Source: Zea mays (taxonomy: Eukaryota; Streptophyta; Magnoliopsida; Poales; Poaceae). From it: 64,000 nt of DNA. Below the pieces are notes generated by a model, which saw only the letters and a list, made by a program, of their open reading frames with translations, searched no databases and was not told the origin of the DNA. This document shows positions 11,704 through 23,365 of the stretch, in pieces. The position numbers and the translations under genes are program-made. The stretch is from assembly GCF_902167145.1 (NCBI RefSeq), contig NC_050098.1, positions 80,516,207 to 80,580,206 on the forward strand. Reading direction: 5' to 3'. Every line of letters starts with the position of its first letter. The stretch's first letter is position 1.

Positions 11704-12100
11704 CTGTGTACGGTTAAGCGTAAGTAAAAGAAAAAGAAATATAAAAAAGGGATCACAACTCAGCCTCTCTATAACTACTACAATGGCACTGGTTGTACTT
11801 AATCTGTCATTATTGTGTATTAAAGTTCTTACCCAATTATTAAGTAGTTTAAATAAGGATGCATGCATGCTCGTCCTAAACGACCTCATTTCACTTCAGA
11901 GGGATTAGGGAAGAACTCCCATCCCTTATAGTAGCCTGTAGGGCTTACTCAAATAGCCACCTAGCTACCCCTCTATCATCCTAAGGCTTCACGTCCTAGG
12001 TCTATCCTGATCGTCCTACGATCTATCCAACATTTGTTTCTAACAAGTTTTACTTGTGAAAAGGATGGTATTCACAGTTTATTGATTCCTCTGTGGTGGT
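11704..12100. other. Element B 5' leader
   Basis: Untranslated leader between the PBS and the extra ORF. No coding potential beyond chance; any packaging signal would lie here but cannot be recognised by eye. Confidence 0.6.
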
Positions 12101-12118
12101 ACGAGCTCCGATACTATC
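12101..12118 (-). promoter_or_regulatory. Element B primer-binding site
   Basis: Directly inside the 5' LTR the minus strand reads TAGTATCGGAGCTCGTACC. It resembles the initiator-Met tRNA PBS (TGGTATC.GAGC) with at least two changes. Its position fixes this LTR as the 5' one and confirms the minus orientation. Confidence 0.8.
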
Positions 12119-15100
12119 TGTGGTGGAACCGCCCGAATTATTCCAACTTAAGTGCCTAAGTCCCGCCTTAGGGGCTAGACCACACTTAAATGGGAATAAC
12201 ACGTCAGTCCCTCGGATCTAGTCCGACGAGGCCACTAACAGGATCAAGTACCACGTACTCACTCGATGGTGAGGCACAGAGCAAATACAATAAAGCATAA
12301 AACCATACATTAAGGAGTATCAAATTATTACATCAACATCGGAGTGTTACCAAAGTAGAGATCATAGTTCAGAATGCAGCGGAATAAAACTAACGATAAA
12401 TAAACAGAGAGATGGGGAAGCCTGTCCCATCACTCCTCATGCTCCTCCTCTGCCGAGGTAGGGTCCCACTCGACTGTTAAACCCGGTGGCCTCCAGAGAA
12501 CCTGTAAAATTATGCCACAAGCAAGGCTGAGTATACTAATACTCAGCTAGACTTACCCGGTGTGAGGAGTCTACTCCTCTACCTCTAGACATGCAGCTAT
12601 TTGGCTGAGGGGTTTGGTTTGCCAAAAGCACTAGCTGAGTCTAAAATCAAGTTTTAGCTTTTTCAAGTTTTAGTGTGACTCTCTTAAGACTAAATGTATA
12701 CCTATTTAGTCATACATGGTATCAAACATTTCCACTTGTTACTCAATGTAGCAGCATGGATCAAGCAGTCTCATTAGCTGCGAGAAGCAGACGATTCGAA
12801 TCGAGTTTTTATCCTTGCAAGGTAAACATAAACATACGACGTGGCGAGGCACTCCGTCCCAACATACATCAACCGTCCCCATCGATTCCCCGTCAGCAGA
12901 TCAGGGCTCACCGCCTTGGCGTAGATTGCCTCACTGACCCTGACTGCCGTCGTGCAGTGACCGCACTTGTACCCACCATAACCGGAATGGGAGACCACGT
13001 CTCAGGTCGCGTGAGGAGTAAAGTCTACTGTCAGGTTCAATCAGGTGCTAGGCTTACCGATTTACCATATTTCTCAGCATATGTTTAGTACGTTCAAACG
13101 CTTGACTCACGTTACCACACCTTAATCCTTATTCCAATTTCCGTCTTGTAGACAACACATCCCCATGGACCGTTTTCAATAGACCATCATCATTCCGATA
13201 TAAATTGGATACAAGCAATTTCCTGACCTCGCGCGAGTGCTAGAAAAATCACTCGACTTCTACCGAGATCCCTAATTAGCAAAGCAGCTACTCAACCTAG
13301 CATACTAGTATCCATCTCAAAAGGAATCCTGAGTTCATGCAACTAAGGTTTTAAACAACTCCTACACTTAAGTGCACATTGAATCCTACAATCATTAAGT
13401 TTAGTAAAATAGCATAATAAATAGGTTATGCATAAAACCGGGGCATGCCTTCCAAAGCTGGGGCAGGCAGATCCTCTGGGGTAGGCTCTGGTGCTGGATC
13501 CGGGGCTACCTCCTGAGCAACTCCTTGCTCCGGCACGAGGATGTATTCTCCGTCAGCGAGGTTGCAATCTATCAAATGCAATGAATAAGAAATATGTATG
13601 CTATGATTATACAGGATTTAGAAATCATTATGCTAAGTGAAGAAAAACTAAGTTAGTGAATAACTTAGGGTTTCCTTGTTATAAGAGGCTCTTAGGGTTT
13701 TATGCTTATCAATTTAGGTTTGAGGTTTTGCCTAGGGAGAAGCATAATGGATTAAGACTTGGATTGCCCCTTAATGTTTTAGTAGGCACTCAAAGGGTTT
13801 TGCTGTTTTGGTTAGGGTAACATTAGTCTCTACTATTAATTTCCCTTTTCATTTTCTATTTATGATTTTAGGGTGGGTTTGAACTACGATAGTGATTTAA
13901 CTTTTTCCAAAAATTCTGTAAAAATTACAGTGGGTTACTATTTGTCACTAATGTCTGTCCTATAAATTTGAGGTCCAGAATAATTAGAATATGTCCTGGA
14001 CAAAAATAACAACAGTTGGGGCAAAGGGTTCACTTTGCACTACAACTCTTATCTAGGGGTGGGTTCTGCACTAAGAGTCATTTTTGCTGGTATCTATAGG
14101 TAATAACATGCTTCTGTGCCAAAAATCACATAGGGCTACTTAGTGGTTATTTAGTTAGGATTTCTAAAGTTTAATGCTAAAAAGACACTTACAACTAACT
14201 TGTTATTTGAAAAACATCAAACAACAGAACTCATAATGTTCATAATAACAAAACATTAGTTATCTCAAGGTTTGGGTGTTTTCTCCTTAGGGTTATTTTT
14301 TCTAGGGTTTTTCTAAGTTTTCCTTGTTTTCCTAAAATAAAAGGTATCTCATTTCTTTTGTACTAAATAAAGGTATAATAAAATTTTCTAGTGAACTACA
14401 CTGAATAAGGGAGCTAACAAAATTGTGGGTGCTCCCTGGTTCTTATTTTAAACTACCTATTATATTTTCTTTAACTATAAGTCGAAAATGATTCAAAAGG
14501 CAAACTCTACCTTAATTTGGTGTACAGAGGGGTTTATTATTTTTAAACAGGTTAGGAAGTGATTAAGTACTTCTCTGAATTTTCTTAACCCCAGTCTAAT
14601 AGTGTAGTTATTTTTCCCTATTTCCTTTAGCTTTTGACCAAATAATCAATTAAGTCATAACTTTGAAGTCTTCTGTAATACTTAGAGGTTTTATATTTTT
14701 CCTAAGTAGTTTACATTATTTAGGATCTGGCAAAATTGGTTTGACTCGATTTGGGTAAACAAAACTAAAGTTATGATTTTTTCAAGTTCTGTTTGTATTT
14801 AAATCAGAAATATTAAAAAGGTTTTCTAGAAATTCATCTTGCATCGAAGACCCTGGGCTTCTTTTAAAACAACCCCATCAGTTATACCCCTGCGCCGCTA
14901 TTCCATTGAGTCGTTCACAATGCACAAAACCCCTGGCCTTTACTTCTTCTCCCCCGAGGTCCCTCCCCTTATTTAAAAAGTACCCGCGGGAGAAAACAGG
15001 GCGGCGCGGCTTACCGGCGGTGAGGGAGGTCCGGTAAGGGGCGGGGTTGGCTCCGGGAGGTTCTTGTGGTCACAGCGAGGTACGGTTCGACGGCAGTGGT

Positions 15101-16408
15101 GGCCGGAATCGACCGGTCCACGTGCGCAGGCGGGTGAACTCGTCAGCGGCGAGTGCTCCGGCCTAACCACGGCGACATAGGTCAATCCAAGGGCACGGGG
15201 AGCTTCACGGGATGTCAAGCATTCGACTCGTGCAAGGAATCAGAGAATGACTTACCGCGGCGCTCGGTCTACGCTTGCCGGCAGTCGGGTGAAGTCCGGC
15301 GACCGTGAACTGGCTTCTCCGGCGAGGCAAAGTTCGATTCCTCGCTCGGGGAGCTTCACCGAGGCATGCACGGTCCACTCCGAGGGTCGGACACGGCTGG
15401 GAGAGGCTCTGCTGGCCGGTCTACGGTGGCGGATGTTCTGGTGGCCGCGGGCACGCCGTGCGCGGGGCAACACCGGTGATCTGGTGCTCCGGTGAGGTCG
15501 AGCGCGCGCGGGGGAGTACGGTCGAAGTCCCTGGTGGCTTTATAGGCGCGGGCGTGGGCAACGGTGCTGGCTCGGCTTGGCGCAACGTGGAGCACGTGGG
15601 GGCGGGCATCGGGCGTGCTCTGACGAGCTCAGTGCACGTCGAACACATGTAGGTTTGTTTCTACTCTTGTTCTATCCTCTGCTGAGCGGCCAAAACGTGC
15701 GAATCTTGCCCTAAGACCTGTGAGAGATCTCTTCCCTGCACCTAGGGCTACCTAGTTCATGTGAGTTCCAAGGGTAGATGTGGTCGGGTTTGAGAGATAT
15801 GGGGGTGGGAAGTTGTCTTTGTCCTAGATGTCCACACCGAGACAAAACTTGTGCCAAGTCGTGTCAAACGACTTAGGGTTGGGTTCAAACTTTTCCAGGG
15901 TGTTCTAGGGGTCCTTAGGCACCACTTTGTCAATTGGGTCAAGTGGTTTTGAAGTTTGAATAAGGGTGAACATGTATGATCTTTGGAAGAGGGTTGGTTT
16001 TGGACTTAGAAAAATTCTGATTTTCCTTTTATGCTCAACCCTTTGGTGAACCTTTTGGGGTTTTTCTGAAACCTTTTTGGGTCACATTCTTACTATTTTT
16101 AGTAGGGTATTAGGTGTACTACAATTGTTATAATTGGCCCAAGTCATGATCATGTGGTTTTTATAGCCTTTTGGTCATACTTACTTATAGTGCTCCAATT
16201 GTCCAAAGGGGTTTGCATTAGGGTTTGGGCAATTCTTCCCATTATATATGCATGATAAGCCAAGGCACGACATCGAAGATGGGTTGCACTTACTTAGGGT
16301 CTTGATTTCCAAGTTTGGAGTCCTCTACTCCAGTTAAGTCACATGTGATGATGGGTTTTACTTGTGTAGCCTTGAGTGAAAACTCTAAGTAACACCTAGG
16401 GTGTTACA
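12119..16408 (-). repeat. Element B 5' LTR (4290 bp)
   Basis: Same ends as the 3' LTR, with the minus-strand TATA box at about 15537-15545. It is aligned base for base with 805-5166 over most of its length; an indel near 12490 (about 1180-1200 in the 3' LTR) is among the differences. U3 is 15546-16408 and the remaining roughly 3.4 kb is R plus U5. Open frames such as 12675-13088 repeat those of the 3' LTR. Confidence 0.93.
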
Positions 16409-16645
16409 AAGTTCTTCCCAAAATTTGGACATGAATTGCGGTCCACGATCCGACACTATAGTCTTCGGAACACCATGCAAACTGAGGATGCGAGCAATGT
16501 ATAACTCTGCATATGTGGCCACTGTATACTTTACCCTGACAGGAAGAAAGTGGGCGATCTTTGTAAGTCGATCAACAATAACCCAGATTAAATCATACCC
16601 TTTTGTTGTCCTGGGCAATCCCACAATAAAGTCCATGCTTATATC
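16409..16645 (-). pseudogene. Element A integrase core, first half
   Basis: Encodes the first catalytic Asp region (MDFIVGLPRTT), the linker with VDRLTKIAHFLPV and the second Asp (IVSDRGPQF). It is cut at 16409 in the FWEEL block by B and continues at 804. An in-frame TAG at 16646-16648 separates it from the zinc-binding part upstream. Confidence 0.9.
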
Positions 16646-17968
16646 CTACCATTTCCATGTTGGGATAGGTAAAGATTGTAATGGACCAGCAGCTTTCATG
16701 TGTATGGCCTTGACACGTCTACAAGTGTCACATCTTGCCACATAGCGTGCGATTTCAATCTTCATCTTTGTCCACCAATAATGTTGTTTTAGATCATGAT
16801 GCATCTTAGTGCTTCTGGGATGAATGGAATAGCGACTAAGATGTGCTTTATCCAAACTTTGTTGGCGGACCTCATCATTCTTAGGCACAACTATGCGGTG
16901 GTTAAACCATACAACACCTTGTTCATCTCTTCTGAAGCAGTTGGCTTTTCCGGCCTCCATTTTCTCATGAATGTGTTTCATTCCCTCATCATTTCTTTGT
17001 GCGTCAATTATTCTTTGTAGGAGGACTGACTCAAGCTTCAAGTGATTTGATGTTCCGTGTTGTACCATTCCCAGGTTCAACTTCTCCATTTCTTGGCATA
17101 ACGTAATTTCAGAAGTCTTTATCGTCAAACAATGGCAGGAAGCCTTGCGACTTAATGCATCTACCACTACATTAGCCTTGCCTGGGTGATAATGAATCTC
17201 CAATTCATAATCTTTAATTAGTTCGAGCCATCTCCTCTGCCTCATATTCAATTCTGACAGGGTAAAGATGTACTTTAAACTTTTATGATCTGTATAAATG
17301 TGACAGATATTTCTCAGCAGATAAAGACGCCATATTTTTAGGGCATGAACCACAGCAGCTAACTCCAGATCATGAGTTGGATAATGTTCCTCATGCCGAC
17401 GCAACTGCCTTGAAGCATAGGCTATCACTCTGCCTTCTTGCATTAGAACACAGCCGAGACCACTCCCTGATGCGTCACAATACACATCAAAGGGCTTTTT
17501 GATGTCTGGTTGAGCCAATACCGGAGCAGTGGTCAATAATACCTTCAGCTGCTCAAAGGCTTCATTACATTTTGAAGACCAATTAAATTTAGTATCATTC
17601 TTCAATAAACTTGTGATTGGTTTCACAAGCTTGGAAAAATCTGGAATGAATCGGCGGTAGTAACCAGCCAGTCCAAGGAAACTTCGGACTTGATGTACAG
17701 TGGTTGGGGGTTTCCACTCCAAAATATCCTTGACTTTGCTGGGATCCAGCGCAATCCCCTTGGTAGATAATACATGTCCCAGAAATTGGATCTCCTCCAG
17801 CCAGAACGTGCACTTACTGAACTTAGCATATAATTGGTGCTCCCTTAAGCGCGTTAATATGATCCGCAAATGCCGAGCATGCTCCTCTTCATCCTTAGAA
17901 TATATCAAGATATCATCGATGAATACCACCACGAATTTATCCAACTCGGGCATGAATACCAAGTTCAT
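16646..17968 (-). pseudogene. Element A RT C-terminus, RNase H and integrase zinc-binding domain
   Basis: Starts around the RT box [13 protein letters not shown]. It continues through the thumb ([13 protein letters not shown]), RNase H ([35 protein letters not shown]) and the HHCC region (CDTCRRVKA). The frame is shifted relative to the RT piece above it at about 17966. Confidence 0.9.
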
Positions 17969-19023
17969 AAGATATGTGAAGTGGGAGGAGCATTTGTTAG
18001 TCTGAAAGACATAACCAAATATTCAAATAATCCATACCGCGTAGTGAATGCGGTCTCGGGTATATCTTCGGGTCGGATACGGATCTGATGATAACCCGAC
18101 CTGAGGTCAATCTTGGAAAATACCCGGGCTCCGGTAAGTTGATCAAATAGGATATCAATTCGGGGAAGAGGGTACTTATTCTTGATGGTGACCTCATTAA
18201 GGGGTCTATAATCCACGCATATCCGAAGTGTTTGATCCTTCTTCTTGACAAAGATGGCTGGACAACCCCAAGGTGATGAGCTTGGTCGGATGAATCCTTT
18301 TTCTAGTAGATCTTGTAATTAGGTCTTGAGTTCTGCCAATTCATTCGGAGGCTTTTGGTGCGACCTTCTAGAAATAGGAGCTGTACCGGGCTTCAACTCA
18401 ATCACAAATTCTACATCTCTTTCTGGAGGCAATCCAGGCAGATCTTCCGGGAAGACGTCCGGGAATTCATATACTACCGAAATATCTTGGATCTCCGGTA
18501 TGATGGCTTCATATACTCTGCCACACGGTTTAGCTGGAATAGCTACGGGGATGGACAAAAGAACCTCTTCTTGGCCATAACTCAACATGATGGTTCTCAG
18601 ATCAGTGTTGAGGATTGCTTTATGCTGGGCTAACCAATTCATGCCCAAAATTACATCTATATCTTGGCCTTTTAGAACAATCATGTTTGTAGGAAAGTCC
18701 CGTTCAGCCAATGTTACGCGCACATGGTAAGCCACTTCTTTAGTAAATATTTGTCCCCCAGGCGAATGAATTATAAACCCTTCCCTTGATTCATTGTATG
18801 GAATGCAATGTTGCTTCACAAACTTTTTGCTTATGAATGTATGTGAAGCGCCAGAATCAAAAAGAATAACTGCAGGGTGATTGGCCACGAGAAACGTACC
18901 CATCATAATCGGTTCTCCTTCTGGTGTCGTAGCCACTTGAGTATAATAAATCCGCCCCGTTTCCTCATATTTTTGCCCGCGGTATTGTTCGCCGCATTTC
19001 CCTTGCCTTGAGCGGAACTCCAA
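17965..19023 (-). pseudogene. Element A protease and RT N-terminal part
   Basis: The protease carries FDSGASHTF and DVILGMNWL; the linker VFPEDLPGLPPERD leads into RT. RT motifs DYRPLN, YPLPRID and DLRSGYHQI are at 18216-17990. A TAG at about 18319 and frame changes near 17966 and 19020 break it. Confidence 0.88.
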
Positions 19024-19029
19024 GAACTC

Positions 19030-20056
19030 TGCTGATTATTTGATCGATTCTGCTTCGGGTATGACAGTCCTTGATAAAATGTCCGGACTTTCCACAATTA
19101 AAGCAGCCTGTTGAAGAGCTTGGGAGAGCGGGGAAACGAGTACCAGGGGCACCCGGCTGATTTGTTGAGGTGGGGGCAGTGGCAGGACGGATAAAGACCG
19201 GTTGTTTGAAGGGGTAGGAGGGTTGACGCGATGAAGAACGATTCTGATTAAAAGGTCGGATTACCAACCTGTCTTTTCTCAGGGCCCTGATTGGGCCTGT
19301 CGCCTCCTTAGCCCTTTGATTTTCCTGGGCCTGCATATTTGGCTTCAACTGCCAGCACCGTGCTGACAGCCCTGCTATAAGTGAGGTCGAGGCACGTGGC
19401 CATTTTTCGCTGCAACCGATCATTGAGGCCTCTCATTAAGCAATTCTTCTTCTTCAGATCCGTGTTGACTTGATCGATGGCATATTAGGACAAGTGGTTG
19501 AATTTGTTGAGATACTGAGTGACAGTATCCCCACCTTGTTTGAGCTTCATAAATTCCTCTTGTTTCATATGGAGCACCCCTTCAGGAATATAGTGCTCTC
19601 GGAAAGCAACTTTGAACTCGTCCCATGTAATTTGATGGCCGGCCGGCTGAACGGCTACATAATTTCCGCACCAGGTGCTGGCAGGCCTCGCAATTGTTGC
19701 GCCGCAAACAAGGGCTTTTGAGTCTCCATACATCGGAGAAGCCCGAACTTTTGTTCGATAACTCGGATCCACTCATCTGCTTCAAGAGTATCTTCTGCCT
19801 TGATAAATAATGGGGGACGTGTCTCTGAGAAATCCAGATATGAAGTTTCGCGGGGTCCTTGCGAATACGCTCGCCCGCCTTGTTGTTGCATTTGTTGTCC
19901 CGCCATTTCCCGCAGAAAGTGGGTGTTGTCGGCTGTGGCATTAACTAAGGCAGCGATGGCCTCAGCTAATGTTGGAGGTACTGGGGGTGGATTAGGAGTT
20001 GCTTCCCTCCCACGGGAGGTTCCTGCACCATCCTATGCACGAGTCTTGGACGACAT
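19030..20056 (-). pseudogene. Element A gag with zinc knuckle
   Basis: The likely start is the ATG at 20054-20056 (MSSKTRA), followed after a few codons by TAG. The capsid-like part contains PPLFIKAEDTLEADEWIR and WDEFKVAFREHYIPEG; the knuckle CFNCGKSGHFIKDC is at about 19065-19110. At least three frame changes occur (near 19020, 19450 and 19780). Compared with B it is clearly more decayed. Confidence 0.85.
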
Positions 20057-20198
20057 CTGAGGCAAAGAACATTTGGAAAAATATAATATGCCAAAGCAAA
20101 CCATCCATTTTACATTACTTAAAAGGGTAATGATACATACTCGAATTTACAACAGGATTACATTACCTATTACACATTATCACTACTTCTATACTACA
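20057..20198. other. Element A spacer between extra ORF and gag
   Basis: Short untranslated AT-rich spacer; nothing recognised. Confidence 0.55.
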
Positions 20199-20518
20199 CT
20201 ACTTTAGCTTCTTATCACTTTTGGTAGCCTCGCTGTCAGGTGTAGGAGACCATTCGTCGACCAAATTCATTGAAGGAGGGGGCCTGAAAAGGTCCAGTTC
20301 CCCACCAAGGGCTTCACTCGCTGCTCCAGATGGTCTGGCTCCCATCCCGACAAGATCCACAGGTACGTTAGGGCGCAGTTGTGAATACAATACATGAACT
20401 TCCTCATGTAGTGTATTACAATAAACCTGCAAGTTGTCCATGGCTGTGCTAAGCTCCTCCACGCGGGCTCGAGCTTTGGCTTCCTTGGCCCAAGCAAGTG
20501 AATGAGAGTTAACAGCCC
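20199..20518 (-). pseudogene. Element A extra ORF upstream of gag, C-terminal half
   Basis: Reads from the C insertion point to a stop at 20199, ending SEATKSDKKLK. It contains a helical, coiled-coil-like stretch (EEVHVLYSQLRP). Its amino-terminal half is 41 kb away at 61931-62200, on the far side of element C. It is positional counterpart of B's extra ORF. Confidence 0.75.
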
Positions 20519-21107
20519 TGTTGGGGGCCTGCTTCATCGCCGAAGGTCCCATAAGAAGAAACACCTTTGGAAGACTAGCACAAAGTCGAAGCTATCAATC
20601 AGAGGGCTTCGGAGTACCTTTCCAAATGCACCGACTTAAAGATGAAATGACCAATCGGCCCGTGATAACTTGTATTATGATTGTAAACCTTTGTAAAGGA
20701 CATGAATGTAATTTCTCACAGGCAGCATCCTGTGCCTATAAATAGATGAACAGTACCCTTGTACTGTTCACACTATCTTGTATTCGCTCAGGCACAACAC
20801 TCGGATTTTTGCCTTCTGCCAAGCCGAAGGTATAAATGTAATTAAATATCGTATTTAAATATCCAAATTTATATAATGAAGACATGTGAATGATGTCATA
20901 TGTTTGTTCATGTTATCTTTCATGTTCCATATGTTTTGCCTTTTATTTTCTTATATCATGATGATGAAGGTACGTTCTTCATGACCTTCGTCCGAAGATC
21001 GTTATATCCTAATGGAAATAATGCTTCGAAGGATGAAGGACATTAACATTTAATACTTTGTGTTGCCTTGTTCTTGACTCATAGCATTTGAGAATAAGTC
21101 CCCAACA
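20519..21107 (+). repeat. Element C 5' LTR (589 bp)
   Basis: TGTTGGGG to CCCCAACA, with a TATA box CCTATAAATAG at 20735-20745. The matching 3' LTR lies 40 kb away. It is rich in CTTCGG/CCGAAG hexamers, like the rest of the element. Confidence 0.95.
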
Positions 21108-21127
21108 TTGGTGCCCACCTCCGGTGA
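21108..21127 (+). promoter_or_regulatory. Element C primer-binding site
   Basis: TTGGTGCCCACCTCCGG directly after the LTR. Element D has the same site with C in place of T (TGGCGCCCACC). I do not assign the tRNA with confidence. Confidence 0.75.
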
Positions 21128-21149
21128 ACTCACTTCCACTTTTGAGCTG

Positions 21150-22990
21150 ATGGATTCGTCCAAAACCCAAGCTGAAGCTGCTTCGGCTACGAAGCTGGTG
21201 CTCCCGATAACAGGCGGGTCATGTTCAGAATCAGCCAACAAGAAACAGAAGAAGGAGTCCCAGAGAAGGGTGCAGCATGTTGGGGTGCAGGGACCCTTCA
21301 TCAAGTCAAAATGGTCCCACATCCCAATCACCTTCTCCCAGGAGGACCTTCAGCTTAAGGATTACCCTCACAATGATGCTATGGTTATATCTTGTGTCAT
21401 CAAGGGATTTCTGGTCCACAATGTTCTGGTTGATATAGGCAGTGCAGCGGATATCATATTTGCTAAAGCCTTCAGACAGATGCAAGAGCCAGAGGACAAG
21501 ATTCATGATGCTACACACCCTCTTTGTGGCTTTGGAGGAAGGTAGATTGTAGCACTTGGCAAGATCACAATGCCAGTGACCTTTGGATTTGTCCACAACA
21601 CAAGAACTGAACAGGTTGTTTTCGATATTGTTGACATGGAATACCCCTACAATGCAATCATTGGTCGTGGGGCACTTAATGCTTTCGAAGTAATTCTTCA
21701 TCCAGCATACCTATGCATGAAGATACCTTCGGAACAAGGGCCTATTGCAATTCATGGAAGTCAGGAAGCTACCAGGAAGGCTGAGGGAAATTGGACAGAC
21801 TCAAAAGCCATCCACAATATAGATGGAGCTAAAGCTTGTGAGCAGTACAAGTACAGAAGAGAGAAGGCTGCTTCGGCTGATCAGCCGAAGCCCATGCTTC
21901 TATGTGAAGACATAGCAGAGCAGAAGGTACTGCTGGGGTCTCAATTATCTGAAGAGCAGGAAAAAACTTTGATAAGGTTTTTATTCAACAACAAAGATGT
22001 TTTCGCATGGTCGGCCAATGATCTCTGTGGTGTCAACAGGGATGTCATTGAACATTCACTTAATGTCGATCCGTCCTTCAGGCCTAGAAAGCAAAGGCTT
22101 CGAAAAATGTTTGATGATAAAGCCGAAGGTGCTCGGAATGAAGTAAAAAGACTTCTCAGTGCTAGTGTCATCAGAGAAGTAAAATATCTAGAGTGGCTAG
22201 CCAATACTGTTATGGTGAAGAAGGCCAATGGCAAATGGAGAATGTGTATTGATTTCACGGATCTCAACAAGGCCTGTCCGAAGGACGAATTTCCGTTACC
22301 AAGGATAGACTCTCTTGTGGATGCAGCAGCTTCTTCAGAACTTATGAGTCTTCTGGATTGCTAATAAGTATATCATCAAATATGGATGAAGAAGGAGGAT
22401 GAGTCAAAGACTAGCTTCATAACTCCCAGTGGAACCTATTGTTATCTTTGGATGCCTGAGGGGCTCAAAAATGCTGGAGGCAGTTTCAGCAGGATGACGG
22501 CCAAGGTCCTTCATTCCCAGATAGGCAGAAATGTTCTAACATATGTTGATGATATCATAGTAAAAAGCACGAAGCAAGAAAATCATATTACTGATCTGCA
22601 AGAAACATTTGCTAATTTTAGACAAGCTGGCCTAAAATTAAATCCTGAAAAGTGTGTCTTTGGAGTGAAAAAGGGTAAGTTCCTTGGCTATCTGGTTTCA
22701 ACGAAGGGGATTAAAGCTAACCCAAGCAAGATCGAAGCCATCCTTCGAATGGAACCACTGAGCACAAAGAAGGGGGCCCAATGGTTGGCAGGAAGACTGG
22801 CTTCATTGAATAGATTTATATCTAGATCAGCAGAAACAAACTTGCCATTCTTTGAAATACTAAAATCAGCCGAAGTCTTTCAATGGGGCCCAGCTCAGCA
22901 GAAAGCCTTCGAAGAGCTGAAGCAATACTTGATTGATATAACAACATTAACTCCACCCACGCCAGGGGCTCCGTTACTATTGTATGTGGC
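21150..22990 (+). pseudogene. Element C protease and reverse transcriptase (5' part of pol)
   Basis: The ATG (MDSSKTQAE) is only 42 nt after the LTR, and there is no gag. Protease follows at once (SRWSHIPIT-like block, then VDIGSAADI, where D has the catalytic DTG), then RT with MCIDFTDLNKACPKD, PLPRIDSLVD and TYVDDIIVKS at about 22540. Stops: TAG at 21543 (CAG in D) and two consecutive TAA at 22362-22367. It is cut at 22990 by element D. Confidence 0.9.
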
Positions 22991-23321
22991 TGTTGGGACC
23001 ATGCTTCGTCGCCGAAGGTCCTGCAGGAAGAAACAGCTTCGGCTGAAGCTGTCTGCACGTGATGACCGAAGGTTGCTGTTCATGAAGCTCCGGAATTACA
23101 AACCGACTTAAAAGTAGAATGACCTTTTAGTCCATAAGTGTTTGAGTCGTTGTTGTAAACTTTTATGAGGGGCATGATTGTAATTCCTCACAGGCTGTGT
23201 CCTGTGCCTATAAATAAGTGAACAATATTCCTTTACTGTTCACGCATTCTTGTAATTGCAATCGCATCATTCGGGAATTATTCTTTGCCAAGGCAGAGCA
23301 TTTGAGAACGAGTCCCCAACA
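22991..23321 (+). repeat. Element D 5' LTR with internal deletion (331 bp)
   Basis: Compared with the 585-bp solo LTR of the same subfamily at 32856-33440, about 250 bp are missing at about 23294, between the TTTGCCAAGGCA region and the GCATTTGAGAAC end. The TATA box (about 23209-23217) and both termini remain. Whether the loss preceded insertion cannot be told because the 3' LTR is gone. Confidence 0.88.
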
Positions 23322-23341
23322 TTGGCGCCCACCTCCGGTGA
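23322..23341 (+). promoter_or_regulatory. Element D primer-binding site
   Basis: TTGGCGCCCACCTCCGGTG follows the LTR directly and matches element C's site except for one base. Confidence 0.75.
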
Positions 23342-23365
23342 ACTCACTACCACTTTTCTGAGCTG

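Larger units (their letters stand above)
805..16408 (-). mobile_element. Element B: complete Tekay/Del-type (RIRE3-like) retrotransposon inserted in A's integrase
   Basis: Both LTRs start TG and end CA. The flanking 5-bp sites are AAGCT (800-804) and AAGTT (16409-16413), a target duplication with one later mismatch. Order on the minus strand: 5' LTR 12119-16408, PBS 12101-12117, extra ORF 10834-11703, gag-pro-pol 6104-10524, PPT 5167-5183, 3' LTR 805-5166. Excluding the solo LTR at 5380-6060 and its duplicated site, it is about 14.9 kb. The LTRs are closely similar and differ by 72 bp in length. The extra ORF before gag and the long LTRs recall rice RIRE3/RIRE8; the family name is from memory. 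Confidence 0.93.

Noticed and set aside
805..16408. Interpreting the frame change at A's integrase as simple decay
   Set aside because: The break coincides exactly with B's ends and a near-perfect target duplication, and integrase blocks continue across it.
20519..23321. Reading 20519-23321 as a small complete element bounded by two LTRs
   Set aside because: The LTRs belong to different subfamilies. The left one pairs with 61341-61930 by sequence and by the AGCCC duplication.
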